Part shown: positions 13,001 through 28,000 of the stretch, piece after piece
Position numbering within the stretch: the first letter of the stretch is position 1
How the letters are laid out: each line of letters starts with the position of its first letter
Source of the DNA: Cladopsammia gracilis
Lineage: Eukaryota > Cnidaria > Anthozoa > Scleractinia > Dendrophylliidae
NCBI GenBank assembly: GCA_022457155.1
Contig: JAJGOT010000276.1
Location: 310,001 to 374,000, forward strand
Direction: 5' to 3'
Length of the DNA: 64,000 nucleotides
Program-made: the position numbers and the translations under genes
The notes under the pieces: model-generated
What the model was told of the DNA's origin: nothing
The model's input: only the letters and a program-made list of their open reading frames with translations
The model's database searches: none

Positions 13001-16000
13001 AAAAACATTTCCTTGCTGTTTCCTTTGTTTATAAAAACATGCATGTAAAGCATGCAAAAATATCAGAAGTACCAGAAAACTGCAAGTCAAATTGTTCTTG
13101 TGTAGCAACTGCATTACTTATAAGCAACAAGATACCTGTAGTATGGACCCTTAATATTATTGCTTTTAAAACCACACCTTTTCATTTGTTTATATAGGGG
13201 TAAAAAATGGTAAATACTGATAAATTATCTTTGTATGTACAGATATAAATTTCTTCATATGAATTTAGAAATTCACTGATTCAAAAGTTTATTTAAATCA
13301 CACAAAAAATATTTTTTTAGGGCTCAAGGGCTGCAAGCCTTACTCCAGAGGACTTGGACATGATAAGCCAGTTTAGTGCCACCAGAACAATACAGACTGC
13401 AGGAAGCATCCATCCTTACCTCTCAAGCCTAGTGAATTACATTCACCCAGTTCCATTCAGTGGATTTGATGAAGCAGAAAGTAAGTTAGATTAGAAGTAA
13501 TGCTATTTTTATGAGTGCCTTGCATTAGTACATACAGTGGAACGTAGTCCATTAATACCGACACCGGCAGTTTCAGTATCTATTTTTGATATGACAGATT
13601 TCAGTTTAAGTTCTTATTAAACCTTTCACTCCCAGAGTTCTTATTTTTGAGTCTCTCAAGGAAATCCTATGGTGTGACCATTTAAATGAAACCTCTTTGC
13701 CAGTACTTTTGCATGGAACCACTTGTTTTTCACTATTTTTACAAAATGAAATTTTATATGAATTTTTATCTTTGGGACTCTTGGGATTCAAAGGGTTAAC
13801 TAGCTAGTGAAATGTATTTATCATGGGTTATGTAACCCCGTCTCTGGGGTGTTATGTGCCATGTTTACACAATGCTTCATTAGTGGGGCGTTGGTATATA
13901 TATCGCGGTGCTTTCATTAATATTCATTCGAGTCTTACGACCGTCCATTCATCCTCTAAATTAAATACCCAATGATTAAGGTTTATTGTATTTGCAAGCC
14001 ACTATAAGAATATTATTCATAATTGATATATTTATTGTATTAGTATTATACATGCACATGTTCAGATTTTTTGTTTAGCTTTATACTACATCGGTACTAT
14101 CTAGTTGTATGTTGAGTTTTCGGTATTTTTCGAACTGTTTGTAAAATTTATTATCTTGTAGGTTTGATTGTAAAGACATAATAAAGAGGGTCGCATATGG
14201 CTCGTGTTGACACACCCCAATAGTGGTTGCCTATTACAAGATAAATGTTTGTATTCGGTTGAGCGGGGCAGCGAATTAGAATATAAAAAGGAATTATGTG
14301 GTGGTAGGTTGGGGAAAATGTTGCAACCTATCGAAAATAAATTGTTTAAAAAACTCTGGAAATCTTGGGCCAAATCTTGCAATGTTTAGTGCATTCAATC
14401 TCTGATCAGTACCGGAAGACTGCATTATAGGCACTCTGCCCAAAACTTTGCAAGTTTTTATCTTGATACATCCTTAAATGTTGTATGTCATTCTTTTGTC
14501 AGCTGTCTGTTGAACATGGACCCATAACTTGCTTTACCAAAGGTCAAGAGTTTTTGTTATCTCTTTTTTTATGCAGAGAAGAACATATCATATCACATCT
14601 CGTCATTTAATGAGTCAACAGGCTTTGGTTTACTGAAAGCAAGTCCTGTGGAATTTGTAAAGTATCCTTTCATGGTTTTAAAAAGATGGTTAAAAAGAAC
14701 ACTGATAGTTAATACAGTAAAAATCTACATATCCTGCCTTTTAACTAGGCAGCTAGAAAAGGTTCCTATATTTCCTCTATTTCAATTGAAGAGCCCGGGG
14801 CATAACCAACCTATGTCGAATTTGAGACCTTTTTTTGTTTTTCGAACTTATTTTGCCTTATTTTGTCGAATTTGAGACCTTTTTTTGTTTTTCGAACTTA
14901 TTTTGCCTCATTTTTGGCATGTGTGACCTACAAATTTTCAAAACATCATTCAGATATTTGTATGCTGTTTTTTCTGTCATTTTGGAGAAAAAACGTACAT
15001 AAAAAATGAAATTAACTAAACTAAACTTCCTGAAGAAAGATTACTTCTGGTCCTCTAGTGATTTGACTGTACATCCAAGCGTAGTTGCTTCCAAAACTGT
15101 ATGAAACGTACTCCAAAACGACACCATTAAAAGCAGATTGGCCATGAGACCGCAATACTCTTGACCAGTGCCAACAACCTGAACAAAAATACCGCTATTT
15201 ACATGCGCCTGGCTCGCTTATCGATTGCAAGCTCGCTTGTAGGTCATTGTGGCTGATTGTTGTAGCACATTGTAGGTCATTGTAGCTCGTTGTAGGTCAT
15301 TGTAGGTCATTCCTTGTTTTAGTAACTTAATGTTCCATTGATACAAGTATGTTTTTGGCTTGTCAAAGTGATACTAAAATCTGTGACATTGCCCCTTTAA
15401 GAGTTATTGGTAGTGAAGGGACTATAAATCAAGGCTCTGTTGTTTAAAAAATTCTTAACCATCTACCAAGATATAACAAACGTCAGCTGTCCAGGGTTTA
15501 TCCAAAAGGAAGCAGAGTTGACTCAGGCAATTATATGCCACAGGTAACCCTGTTATCGTCATGATCATCATTGCCATCACCCCTGCTAGAATTATGTAAT
15601 AGTACCCTATATAAGGCCTTTGATTTTTATATGGGTTTTATGTGCCTTCACCTTTTAGCCTATATATATTTTAATTGCTTATCCTACATTATTTTCAAAT
15701 TCTATCACTAGGTTTTCTGGAATGTTGGCTGTCAGATGGTTTCTCTCAACTTTCAGACATCAGGTAGCTGTTGGTCTTTAACCCTTTCACTCCCAGAGTC
15801 AGTTATGGAGACGTGTAGTGTAATTCTATCTTTTGAGTCAATGGACGAAATCCTATGATGTGACCATTCAAATGAAACCTCTTCACCAGTCCTTTTGCAT
15901 GGTACCATCTGTTTTTCAATATTTACAAAATGAAATTTGGGATTTTATATGACGTTTTTATGTTTGGCACTTTTGGGAGTTAAAGGGTTAAATTGTTTTG

Positions 16001-19000
16001 TTGCATTACAGTTTATCTTCTTTGGATACACACTTATGACGTAAGCATGAAAGCGAGGCCTAAGGGCCACATCGCAATTAAAAAGGCAGAAGCGCAGCCT
16101 ATAACTACGATAAAAATTCTCTGACGAATGTTGAGTTGCTGCGCTTTGTAATAATCGTTCCGATAATAGGAAAGACTTGAGGTTTCATGCATTTCCGAAG
16201 GATCCTTACCGAAGGTTAGTTTTTCCGCCGTCCACTTTTCAACTGACTTTCATTTACTATATCTGCTCCAGGAATATCTTCTGGGGGGTTAATTTTTAAT
16301 CTCTAAATCACAAATCGCTCTTGTTTCCGCTGCCATATTTACTTTTTTTGAAGTTTGCGGTACGTTTGGTGGCCCTTAGGCCCCGCTTTCATGCTTACGT
16401 CGTAAGTGTGCATAGGATACAGATATTGATATTAATAACCATTTCAGTGTGTTAAAAAATAATAATGTGTTGATATGACGCATACAAGATGAAAAATCAT
16501 TGTGTAAAATTTCTGCTTTCCTTCCACAGACTTAGCCTTTCAACTGAATGATGGAAAATTTGAATACAACAAAAGATGTGGGTATGTTATCAGTTATTTC
16601 CATTGTCACTGGATAAGGTACTTTATTGGTAACCATGAACAGCATGTCATACTGTCCAACCTCACATAAATGGACACCATCGTGACCCCAAAAGTGTCCA
16701 CTTAAGAGAGGTGTCCACTTATGAGAGGCGTCTGCGTACAGGAGGTGTCTGTTAGCGGAGGTTCGACTGTAGAAAGATTATTCCATTATAGGTGCCTCTC
16801 TTCCTCCAAGTGTGATTTGTTGGGCCAACCATACTGCATTAACTGGGAAAGGGGGTGGGAAGGTAAGGGGGATTTTCCTGCTCCTTTCTGGGTATTAAAA
16901 TCCACCCCTCCCCCATTCATGCATTGTTCCAGCTTCCAGCCACCTCACATGCTATTTTCCCTGATTCCTGTCTCTTTCTATCCTGGTTTCCCACCCCCAT
17001 GTTCCCCTGAGCACTAGTATTCCATCAGAGAACATACAGTTATTCTCCTAGTTGCTTTGTGACACGGAAAAAGGTGTTAAGAGTGAGTGTTATCATATCA
17101 TTCCTCGTCATCATAATTATTCAACAATGCCTGCAACCCTGTCGGGGACATAGGCCTCCAATCAGAGCCCTCCTGAGACATCATAGTCCTGGGCTAGTCA
17201 TTCCAACTATCACCATGTGCAGCCAGTTCTCTTCATGTCTGCAGCCAGCTTATTCGCTGCCACAGCCGCCACCTTTGCTTTTCTCTCCTCCATCTCCTTC
17301 AATGTCTCTGTCGAGATCCACTCTTTATGGCTGTGTTTCTTCGGGCCCAATACTTCTTGGCATGTTGATGTGACTGCCTCTTTATCATTCCTCAGTGATA
17401 CAAAAAAAACCAACATTTTTTGAGTCCTTCCTTTGCTAGGTTTTGCTGTTACCTCTTGTAACGATGAATCTCTAAGCTAAGGTTAACCTCCTGTTATACA
17501 TTGTTTTTCAGGTATCTCCTAAAGCCTGATCTCATGCGTCGGTCTGATCGGCTGTTTGATCCTTTTACTGAGTCAGTTATTGATGGAATGGTGGCAGCTT
17601 CAGTCAAAGTCAAAGTATGTTGTGCTTTTTCTTCATGATGTAACTTGATTCCAAGCTTCCAAAATTCATTAATAATTCATTATGTAATTAACCAAGGCAA
17701 AATTAGAAGAGTTTGTATGAAGTTTTCAGAGCATAAAGGGGCCAATATCTCACCCCCAAATGTCACTAAGATGCTGATTTTTGGCAAGCGGGCATTTTTT
17801 GTCACGCCTTTCTGAATATCTAATCAAATCCCATAATTTCACAAATTTAAGTTTTTGTGATGTCATCACTTTAGTACTCTATTAAAATTTAATGCAGTTT
17901 TATAAATCCTGATGCAGAACAGCTATATCTTGTATCACTGATACAGATTACTGATAGGAATGCTACTAAGCTTCATCACTATGGTTCTTTTAGAAGTTAG
18001 GTCAAATATTTGCAGTAGAACTGTATATAATTTACAACTGCTCGCCTGCGGCTCGCCATTGTAAATATCCTTGTAAAATTCATTAATAATTCATAAGGGT
18101 ACCAACAAATAGAAATGAGCCATTCCAATCACATGATTACCCTGTATAGGCCGACACAATCTTGATACAACTCACGAGTGGTTGTATCTAATTTGCATTC
18201 CAGATACAACTCATGAGTGGTTGTATCTAATTTACATGTGAATGTGAATTTCACAAGTTGTTTACTACATTCGCGTCCGTGTTGTATCGGCACTATACAT
18301 TCACTCGCCTTCGGCTCGTGATTGTATAGGCCGATACAACACTCCCGCTCATGTAGTAAACATTACATACAGTTCTGTTGCTCATATTTTATCTACTGTG
18401 TAATTATTTATTTATCTAGTGTTAAGTTAATAAATAAATAAGCTTACAGGAGATACATGTACTGTTGCGTTTCGCTCAAGCTAGATCTGGGATCATAGTA
18501 ATGTGTTGAACGCTAAAGTGTATTGATTTTGTCATCACTTGTTATTTGGTGGACAAAATGAGTAGTTCAGTATTTTTGACCTCATCAGCCAGTCACTTGG
18601 GAGATGATGTAACTATTTTTACACTCCTGGGATAAACGCGAAGCAACAAGATTACATTACATCGTGCTCAACTCTGTGAGGAGGTGTGCACGTCAATTCA
18701 ATTCGCGCTCCCTGATTGGCTAACTTGTGAAAAAGTTTGTTGGGTGCTCACAGTAAGGCACATCGCACTGTAAATTATGGGACACTTGAGGTTAACAAAG
18801 GATGAAGTTAACATAATGTTATCTTTACCATACCAGGTGATCTCAGGGCAGTTCCTGTCTGATAAGAAGATAACCACTTGTGTGGAAGTGGACATGTATG
18901 GTCTTCCAACTGACACATTACGCAAAAAGTACAAGACTAAGTACATTCAAAACAATGGAATGGACCCAGTCTACAATGAGGATATGTTTGTGTTTAGACG

Positions 19001-22000
19001 AGTAAGTGCATATTGAATGCCCTAAATCTGACGTTACTAACTATTATTAGTGTCCACACAGCATAGCTGGTAAATGAATTGAAAAGCTTTTCTTTTTTCT
19101 TTTCTGGGAGTTTCTACAATGCCCTTAAAAAATATTTTGTTAAATTGTGAAAAATACTGTTTAACCAATCATTATAAAAATAACTATGCATGCTAAAATA
19201 AATTGTCTTTGAGATACAACCTTACAGAGGATTGTCAAATATTAAACAATAAACCAGTAGCATTGTGATGGTAATTTTTGTTTGTGGTCAATTCCTGAAG
19301 TGGTACCATTCTAATTTAAAAGTTGTTGAGCAGTGACTACACCTTTCAGTAACATGTAAATCTGAAGTTCAAGTGCCAGTTAATGTTTACATTTTACTGT
19401 TTCATCAAATTAATTGAAGGCTTTCCTGTGAAAAGGGCATACATCGCTTTTTGGGCCGATTTTCATTTTTTGCAGGATCGAGCTAATTTTTGGCAGACTC
19501 ACTTAATGTTTTGAAATGACAAACATTGTTCCATAATTTTTTTTTTTTGCTAATTTGCGCCTTGTTTTCGAGAAATATATTTCTTTTGTTTCTGGTTAAA
19601 CAATACCTTTGCATGGCTTTCCAAAGATGCTGTCGCATTTTGTTTTTTGCAACGTTATTTCTCAAAAACGATTAGATGGCTACACTGCATGTCATCTATC
19701 GTCATATGTCCTCAGGACGTTTTAATCGAAAATGAAACTTAAAATCCACCGAAATCTACAATTTTAAATAATAATAATGATAATTATAATAAGTTCAAGA
19801 AATTGAAAAATAAATCGAAATTTTGGCTCTAACTCAAAATTTTGACTCGAACTCAAATTTCTAACTCGAACTCAAATAAATTTAATACACTCTGTCGAGT
19901 TAAGCATCTGCATTTGTTGAAAATGAAACTTTTGTTTGCGTTTTGAACTTCAGAGTTGCGTGTTATTGAAAACTGCAGTGATGCTCATGTGGTGTTGTTT
20001 GTGTTTCAGTTTTTCCAAAGGTCATTGAGAGCATGGCTGATAATGTTATTAATAAACAAAGATTTGCCTAATTGAAGGTTAGGTGCATTACCAGTGAAGA
20101 GTCATTAGACGGTCATTATGATAGAAGAGTATACAAGTCATTCTTGTTGTATGTTTTTAGGTTGTCCTTCCAGAACTTGCTCTCTTGAGGTTTGGTGTGG
20201 TGGATGATAATGATAAATTGATTGCCCAGCGAGTTATTCCACTTGATGGTTTACAGTCTGGTAAGCCAGAGACCATATCCCAAGTGTTGCTGGTCAAGTT
20301 GTCAGCCAGTCAAACTTTCCACCTGATCGTCGTTGGCTTAGAAACCTTGTTGATGCCTTTCTGTAATGTGTTTTAAACATGCTAGGTCATGGGTTTGATT
20401 CCTGTGGGGATGTTTTCTTATTTGTAGTCACATGCTCGTAACATGTTTAATACAGTTTTCTCACTGCACACTTTCAGATGCAACCAACACTAGCTATTAC
20501 TTAACTTGATCTTCTAGAACACAAAAGGCCTTAAATCATGATACTCAATCAACCATCGCCTATGCTAGTTGGAGACTAGTAGAGACACAAAGAAGTTTAA
20601 AAGAAAGGGTTGCAAATGTTTGCAATTATGGTTCTTTTTTAATAAATATTTTGCAGATGTTGGTGACATTTATTTGTATCTTTGTTGTGTAGGTTTCCGT
20701 CACATTTCCTTGAGAACAGAAAACAATATGCCACTTCCACTAGCAACACTTTTTTGTCAAATTACACTCAAGACGTATGTTCCGGAAAGATATACAGGTC
20801 AGTGAAACTGTCTCTATGTTAACTGTTTCCTGGTTACTATTATTACTATAAATATTATATACCAGTATAAGTTTCTTGAGTTTTGAAGAAATGTTATGTG
20901 CCTATTCTTACCTTTTTCTCAACAAGTGAATACAGAACTAAGTTAATGTTCCCTTCACGATAAACAGCCTTTGTGCCCAAAAAAGCTAATTTGGAGCACT
21001 TTGGATTTCAACCCTTCAAATTGTCTTCAAATAGCATTCATGGTCTGTTAATATGAATTTTGATTTGCAGCCATTGTTGATGAGCTCTCAGAGCCAATCA
21101 AATACCAGTCTGAGGCAGACAAGCGAGCTGCACAAATGGTTGTATTTGGCATTGATGAAATGGCAAGTTCACTTATAAGATGTAGATTTTGATGAACTAA
21201 TTAAATAATGTAAATGTGTGTTAGAGCAGTTTTCAATTGAATGTCATAAAACCAAAACCAAAGTAATTACTCTGACCAGTCACAGCAGTCGTAAACAATC
21301 CAATGAACCAATCAGAGCTCAACGCAATTACATGTTGCTGGCACCAAGCGCAGGAAAATGTGTGCGAACAAGTCATGATTGCTTTTGGTTTTACTTCTGA
21401 TTGGTCAAAAAAGTGGTGCAAGATTTTTTAACCAACCACAAAGTGTAGCAATGAAAAACCAAAGCAATTGTGTAATTACTTTTGACACTCAATTGAAAAC
21501 TGCTCTAAGAGAGCTATTAAAAGGCTGTAACATAATGGAGACTTCCTGGCATTTTCCCCTAATTTCCAACCCCCTTCTCTACCTGTTACCTTCCCCCCAA
21601 GTTCCCATCCCCTGTCCCCCCCCCCCTGCACACTACAATGAGGTCCCAAGGGTGTCTGCATAATTAGGAGATGCGAGTTTACAAAAGCATTTGGTAAGTG
21701 ACCACTATCAGGTAAAGAAATGGTGGTCTATTACTGCACCTTTCAATAACACATGAACCCTGAAGTTCAAAGCCCAACTAAGGTTTACATTTTACGCTGT
21801 CAATCATAATTATGGCAACAAACTTTGGACCCCTGAAAACAGAAACTGACAAAGTTGATTAAAATCCACCAATCACAATGCACAAACATGACCTCTTGAC
21901 CATTTGCATAAAGCATTCATTTGTTGTTTCCTGAGGCATCTGCTATGATTATTGTGGCTGTGACAAAATTAATGAAACTGTTGTTTAAGTTTGTGTCTTA

Positions 22001-25000
22001 AGGAAAAGTGCATTAATTAATGAAGGCAGTTGGTCACTATATACAGTATTTACGAAATGAATTTTTAATAAAGACATTATGTTTCATGTGGTTAAACGAA
22101 TAGTTTAAGCAAAGTTAAACTTGAGCCAATGCGCCCTGCGGTTTTCCCCATGGCAGTACGTGACCTGCGGGGCAGCTTCAGGGGTTTTTGCAGGATGCTT
22201 CTGTGACTCATGTTACATCCTCGTGGCTTTTCTAGCTTGATCCTTGCAGATCAATTTTGCTTAACATCAAGGCAAATTTTTGTGGATTTCGGCTCCCATC
22301 CCTCCCACCCTCTGGGGTTTCTAGAGTTTGGTAAGTATCGGGTAAGGTAAGTATTTTTTCCACTGAATTCCTTTCAGTGTGACGGTGCCTGTTGGCGGCC
22401 GCTTGTAGGGGTGCTTCTCGCTCGCAGGGTTGCCATGGATACCTCCCTACTCCGCCTGAATTGTGTCAGCCCCCTGCCAACCTTTAAGGCACCAATTCCC
22501 AAGCTCATCTATTGGTAATGAGTTTAATAGTTGTGTAAGGGAGGTAGCTGCTTATGAGAGAGAGAGAGAGATTCAACTGTATTGTCATTTTTGTATGTTT
22601 GTAGGAAGAAGAAAGCAGTTTGCCAGCATTCATGAGGAAATCATCATCTACACCTGCAATTTCTAAAATGAAGGCCCCTTCCACATCATCCATTAATAAT
22701 GTTGGCGTTAGTCCACTCCCACAACGATCACGGGAGTCAGTTGTGACACTAAACTACACTGGAGCACGATCTTCATCAGAACAAACACTTATTGAAAGCA
22801 ACCTGCCCAAGAAACGTGAGTTGCGCGCTAATAAAAGCAATTTAAGTTTGCTAAAGTTGTGTAAAATATATACATTCTGGAATGAAACACTGAAGCCGGG
22901 GCCCAGACAAATGTCATATTTATACCAGTGCAGATTCTACGAAGCCTGCAAGGTTGAAATTCCTTGTAAACATCTGGCCCTGCATTAATTTGGAATTTAC
23001 TGGTTTTGACTTCTGGTTGATTCTTTTGTACAAAGCCAATAACAACATTTCCAGTACATGTATTTACTGCATGTTTTTGTTAAGGTTTGTTAGCTAGAAA
23101 CAAAGGCAATGAAATTTTATATCCTTCTAAAAAGATAAATAACATTCCTGAAGGTTTTTGTTGAATGCTCCACCAACGGTTGGTGCATGCCCCCCAAGAT
23201 CTATGCAAGTAGTATAGTATGCACAAAATTAGCCTTTTTTTAGGGGTAGTTTTGTCAATTTAAGGGGGGATACATTAATGTGGTTGACATCATAGCCATC
23301 ATCGTAATCTTTATATCATGACTAAAATGTGGTGAATCTCATTAACACTCTTTTGTTTATGTGTGGATTTTGTTTTCCACTTCATATAAATTGTTATGCA
23401 ATGCATACAGATGCACAACTTTATAGATGCCAAGAATCAATGAAAGCGTTTTTTTATTGAATAAGAACAATGACTGTCTGCAATGGATAATTTATGCAAC
23501 AAGAAATGAAAGTTCCTGTCAAATTGGTTAACAAACCTGCTGGTAAGCTAAAAATAGAACATGATATCATCCTATTTTAATGAGATCCCACCACATTTTA
23601 TAAAGATCCCTCCCCCCCTGAAAAAAGGCTAATTTCATGCATCCTATACTACTTGTGCACTGCCCCTTTTAAAAGAAAAAGAGCAATATATTTTATCCCA
23701 AAAGAAAGTTGAATATGTTTTAATTTCATTCATTCTTGTTATATAGATGACTTCAAATTTTCTCCAATCATTGTAGAAGAACTGAAGAAAGACAAGGTAA
23801 CTTCATTCGATTTTGCCTATGAGTATAAACCTTAAATGAAATATCTTGTTTTCTTTGGTTACAAAGATGGCTTGTACTTTTTTTAGAGACTTTTTGTCAT
23901 TGCTAACTTACCCTTTAACTTTATCTAGCTGTTTGGGTGATTTATTGTTAATGGACAGCAGTTTGTTCAAACATGTGATTATGCTTTGGTGCATTTATTA
24001 TGGAGATGTGGTGGTTCATGTCCTCCCCTGTGAGGTCACATTCAGGGTAAAAGAAAAGCTTAGAAATTAACTTCAATCTTCTTTAGAAAGCAACCAGAAG
24101 TATATTAAATAATTTGCTTGTCCCAAAGTAACTAAAACGTTGGTACGATCCTTGTTACTTTTGTGTATAAAATTGGATCGTTCTCGGTATGCTATTACGT
24201 TGGTACGATCCTTGTTACCTATGCATACTCCTTATAAACCTTTAAAGTCCATTAAAGTGGTGTAACAAAACTTCATTTTGAGCTGTTATAACGAGTATTC
24301 ATGGGGGAAAAGTTTTCATTACTACGCTATTCAAGCGTAATAAGAGAAAAAAAAAGGAAACAGTTATCCTATTTGGTGCATGGTATAGAATATGGACACT
24401 ATGGGCCAATTTTTAAACTGGTCTAAGAGCTTTTTACAGAACTCTAAATTTGTTTATAAGTGGGCTTGTTGCCTTCGACGTTAGGAGAACACATCCTAAT
24501 CTTGGGCATCCTGTGATACCAAGTAGAAATTTTTTCATTGTTCATCGTCGTTCATGTACATTTTCGGCGCCATCTTGAATTACGTCATATGCATTAACAT
24601 GCACCTTTCTCGCACACTTCATTCGAAGATTGGTACCTTTAAACTTAACGCTTTTCAATGGCCGGAAAAAGTTAAGGGTTGACTGCTTTTTATCATATGG
24701 CAAGTGAAATGGAGTCTGGCAGAGGTTTTACGACAAAATCTACCACAAACATTTCAGGGCGAAGTTGTTTTTAAGTACGAACACCATCGATCTATAAATA
24801 GGATTGCCGTTCTTCGTGCCAGCTGATATGTGGCGCATAAAAGAAACTTTGTGCTTTTCAAAGGAACAGAAAGATAGACAATTAGCCGGTCTCTGTCTTA
24901 CGGCAAGTAAGCTGCGATTTCTTTTCTGTTTGGATCCAATTTTTGCTCGCTGTTGTTGCTGTTTTCAGCATTAAAATATAGACGGTCCTTTGTTTGCTTT

Positions 25001-28000
25001 GTCATGCACTGCTAGGTTCTCATGACTGTGTACGTTTGTGTTATTTTACTAAATAAAATTCGATTTGTTTACGATTTTGTTCGAGTAAGCTTATGTTTGA
25101 ATTACATCATAATAAAACTTGATTTGTTTATGATTTTGTTCAGATTTATCGAAGATCGAGTAAGCTTAAGTCTTATGTTTGAATCACATTATTCTGTGCT
25201 GCTGCTTGTCCTGTATGTCAAATATTCAGTGTTATTCGCTTATGACTTTAGTCAAACTTTCCATATATATTTGCATGTAGCTCGGTAAATGCGAACCGGA
25301 ATGCATCTCTATTAAAAAGTAATGCAGATGTCAAAAGGTGTGCGAGTTGATTGACTCTCAAGTGGCAGCTAAGGGTGAACAAAAACATTTAGCAGGACAT
25401 AAATCAACATCAATACTACTTCTTTCAGCTGTTAACAAACATGTCGAATGCACTCTTAATCTGTGATTACTACTAGTTTAAGTAGATAAAATGCTTTATG
25501 CCATCTTGACACTGTTTTTAGAAAATAATGTTTAAATGTTTGGGTTGGCATGATTGAAAACAGTTCAGACCTCAGTCTTCTTAAACCCTGTCTTAAACCC
25601 TTGTCCAAACCCAATTCTCACTTTTCCTGGGTCATTGGGCAGAGTTTTTGGTGTACCTTGCACACGTGCCACTAGAAATAAAACTCTCTGATAGTAATGT
25701 CATGGCTACCTCGTAATGATAGTTGTTTCTTGTTGTAATGCAGACATTTATAAAGGTATTCAAGAGGTGCCAGAAAGAGAACGAAGCCCTCTTAAAAAGA
25801 TACGCAAAGGTAAGAGAAGATAACCATGACAAGTAATTTTAATAATTAATAAGATAAAGTAAAATTCAGTAAATTTGAAAGTTTCTAGTTTTTGTCTTGT
25901 GGATACGCAAAGCATTAAATGAGATATAAGGTGTGGTTACACACACCATGGTAAATGGCAGATCATCCCGCAGTGCATCACACTTGGGTTTAGTATACCG
26001 CACATGCGATTTGTGATTTGCCAAGGTAAAAAAGTGTCATGCAATTCAGTGAATCACTTTTCCTTTGCGGTTACATGTTGATGTCAAATGCAGTATCATG
26101 ATTGGCTCTTGTACCTTGGGTATCAAAACACCATTGCAACTTACCACGTTAAATGTAATGGGTGCTTTGTGTGATCTTTTTTTATGTATCCATGCACGGT
26201 TCTCCGGAAGCTCCGGCGACCGGTGAAAATCGCCGTCTACTCGTCCTGGGGCTGCCGGCTAGTCAGAAAATATTCGGGGGGGGGGGGGGGGGGGGGAGAT
26301 CAGGATAAATCCGTCCTACTTTCTTACAAAAACTTGTATGGCTATAAAAACAAATCCTTCGTAGCCATAAGATAAAACAAAAGTGATTTCTTTCGGGCCA
26401 TAATGTTTTTCTTTAGTATAAATTATAAAGCACATTAAGGGTAGCAAATTTTTTTCAGTGAATAATAAAAAGGTTAAAAACTGGCTGAAAATGAAATGAT
26501 TTTTTTCATATCTGTTGTGCCCAAAATACACCAGAATGCATCTCCAGTATCTTCATTTTCTGTGGGGGCATGACCCTGGACCCCCCTACTTTCAATTTAC
26601 AGCCAGGTAGTCTAATTTCTCTGGAGAACCCTGTCCATGGATATTTACCATGGGTAATTTACCTCGGGAAATGTCAGTCACACTCAGTAAATGCACTTTT
26701 CCGTGGTGAAAGGTCATTCACCAAGGTAAAAGTGCCCCGTGTAACCACACCTATAGTAACTGTATATGGGGACAAATATGCAAATTGTCACTTTTTCCTT
26801 CATCTGTAAACGTTTTAAATTCCCTAGTGTGTTATGTGTTAACAGAATGATTGCTGTTAGTGAATAAGTGGCATGACTCTGAGTAGAAACAGTCAAACTT
26901 TTTTTAATTCCCCAGTGTAATTAAGTCATTCAGTTGTCTAGACAGTCCCGTTTCACAAAATGCACATTTATGTCATGTTAAGATGCTTTGGTCATTTTAA
27001 ATCTGTTTTACTCTTCAATTCTTTGACTTTAAACTCAGTATGGAAAATTAAAACTGATCTGTGGACTTAACTTTATGTTGTTTCATATTCATGAGATGGC
27101 TCTTAGGGCCCTTTGATTACCACATTAAATAAGTTGTTATTTTCATATATTTATTGCCCAAAGTCACTTGGCCTTTCTTGAATGCATTCCTTCAACATTC
27201 TTTAATATATTGTGCACAGGAGAGATCTGCCATGCAGAGAGATCATACTGGGGAACTTGAAAAGCTTATTACGAACTACGAGAAGATCAAAGTCACTGCT
27301 ATTAAAACATTTGAGAGGGCAGCGAAGAGATGTGGGTTAGTAGCACTAAAAGCACTGCAAGTTTGAATCATTTCTGTATGTGGTAAAAACACAATTAAGG
27401 CCGATTTACACGGCACAACTTTGTCACATGCGATTTTTTGTAGCGCGCGTTGCTTGCGTCAGGCGAAAATTGTATACAACTCGCATCGTATAGCATTGTA
27501 TGTGGCTACGATTGTAAAAGGCAAAAATTGTGCCGTGTAAATCGGCCTTTAACATTCCTTTATAAGAATACTACAGAAAAACTGTTTGCTCAAAAACTTC
27601 AAATTTTGTCTTATTACCGAAACATTGATCAGCTTTGTGAGGGTTTTGTGGGTAAAGTATTTCTGACTTAAATGTATGCAAGATTACGAGGTTAGTTGAT
27701 CAAAAGCTCAGAGTGTTAATCTTCTAGCTGAGTACTAGTGGTCAACTAAACAAGGCCACAGGAATAAGAGGAAGCTAGTAGAAATATGGTTGACCATAGT
27801 TTTTCTTAAACTTTTGCTTGGTAAAAAGTTAATGTGAACAGCATCACATAAAAGCATTCAATTTGGCAGGATTTTAGCCACAGACTCAGAAGTTAGAACC
27901 ACCGTGTACAACATAACAAGCAGCACCAAAGTAAAGTACTGCTCTGTAGCCTTTGAATGGTCACTTGGTAGGATTTTGCCACAGACTCAAAACGTTGTTA

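Noticed and set aside
17059..17423. Overlapping open frames of 104 and 68 aa on both strands
   Set aside because: Intronic between the PLC beta exons 16530-16581 and 17512-17614; low complexity and no recognisable motif. An unrecognised retroposed fragment is possible.
26276..26297. Poly-G run as a functional G-quadruplex
   Set aside because: Homopolymer runs of similar length recur in repeats here and their length is prone to assembly error; no independent support.
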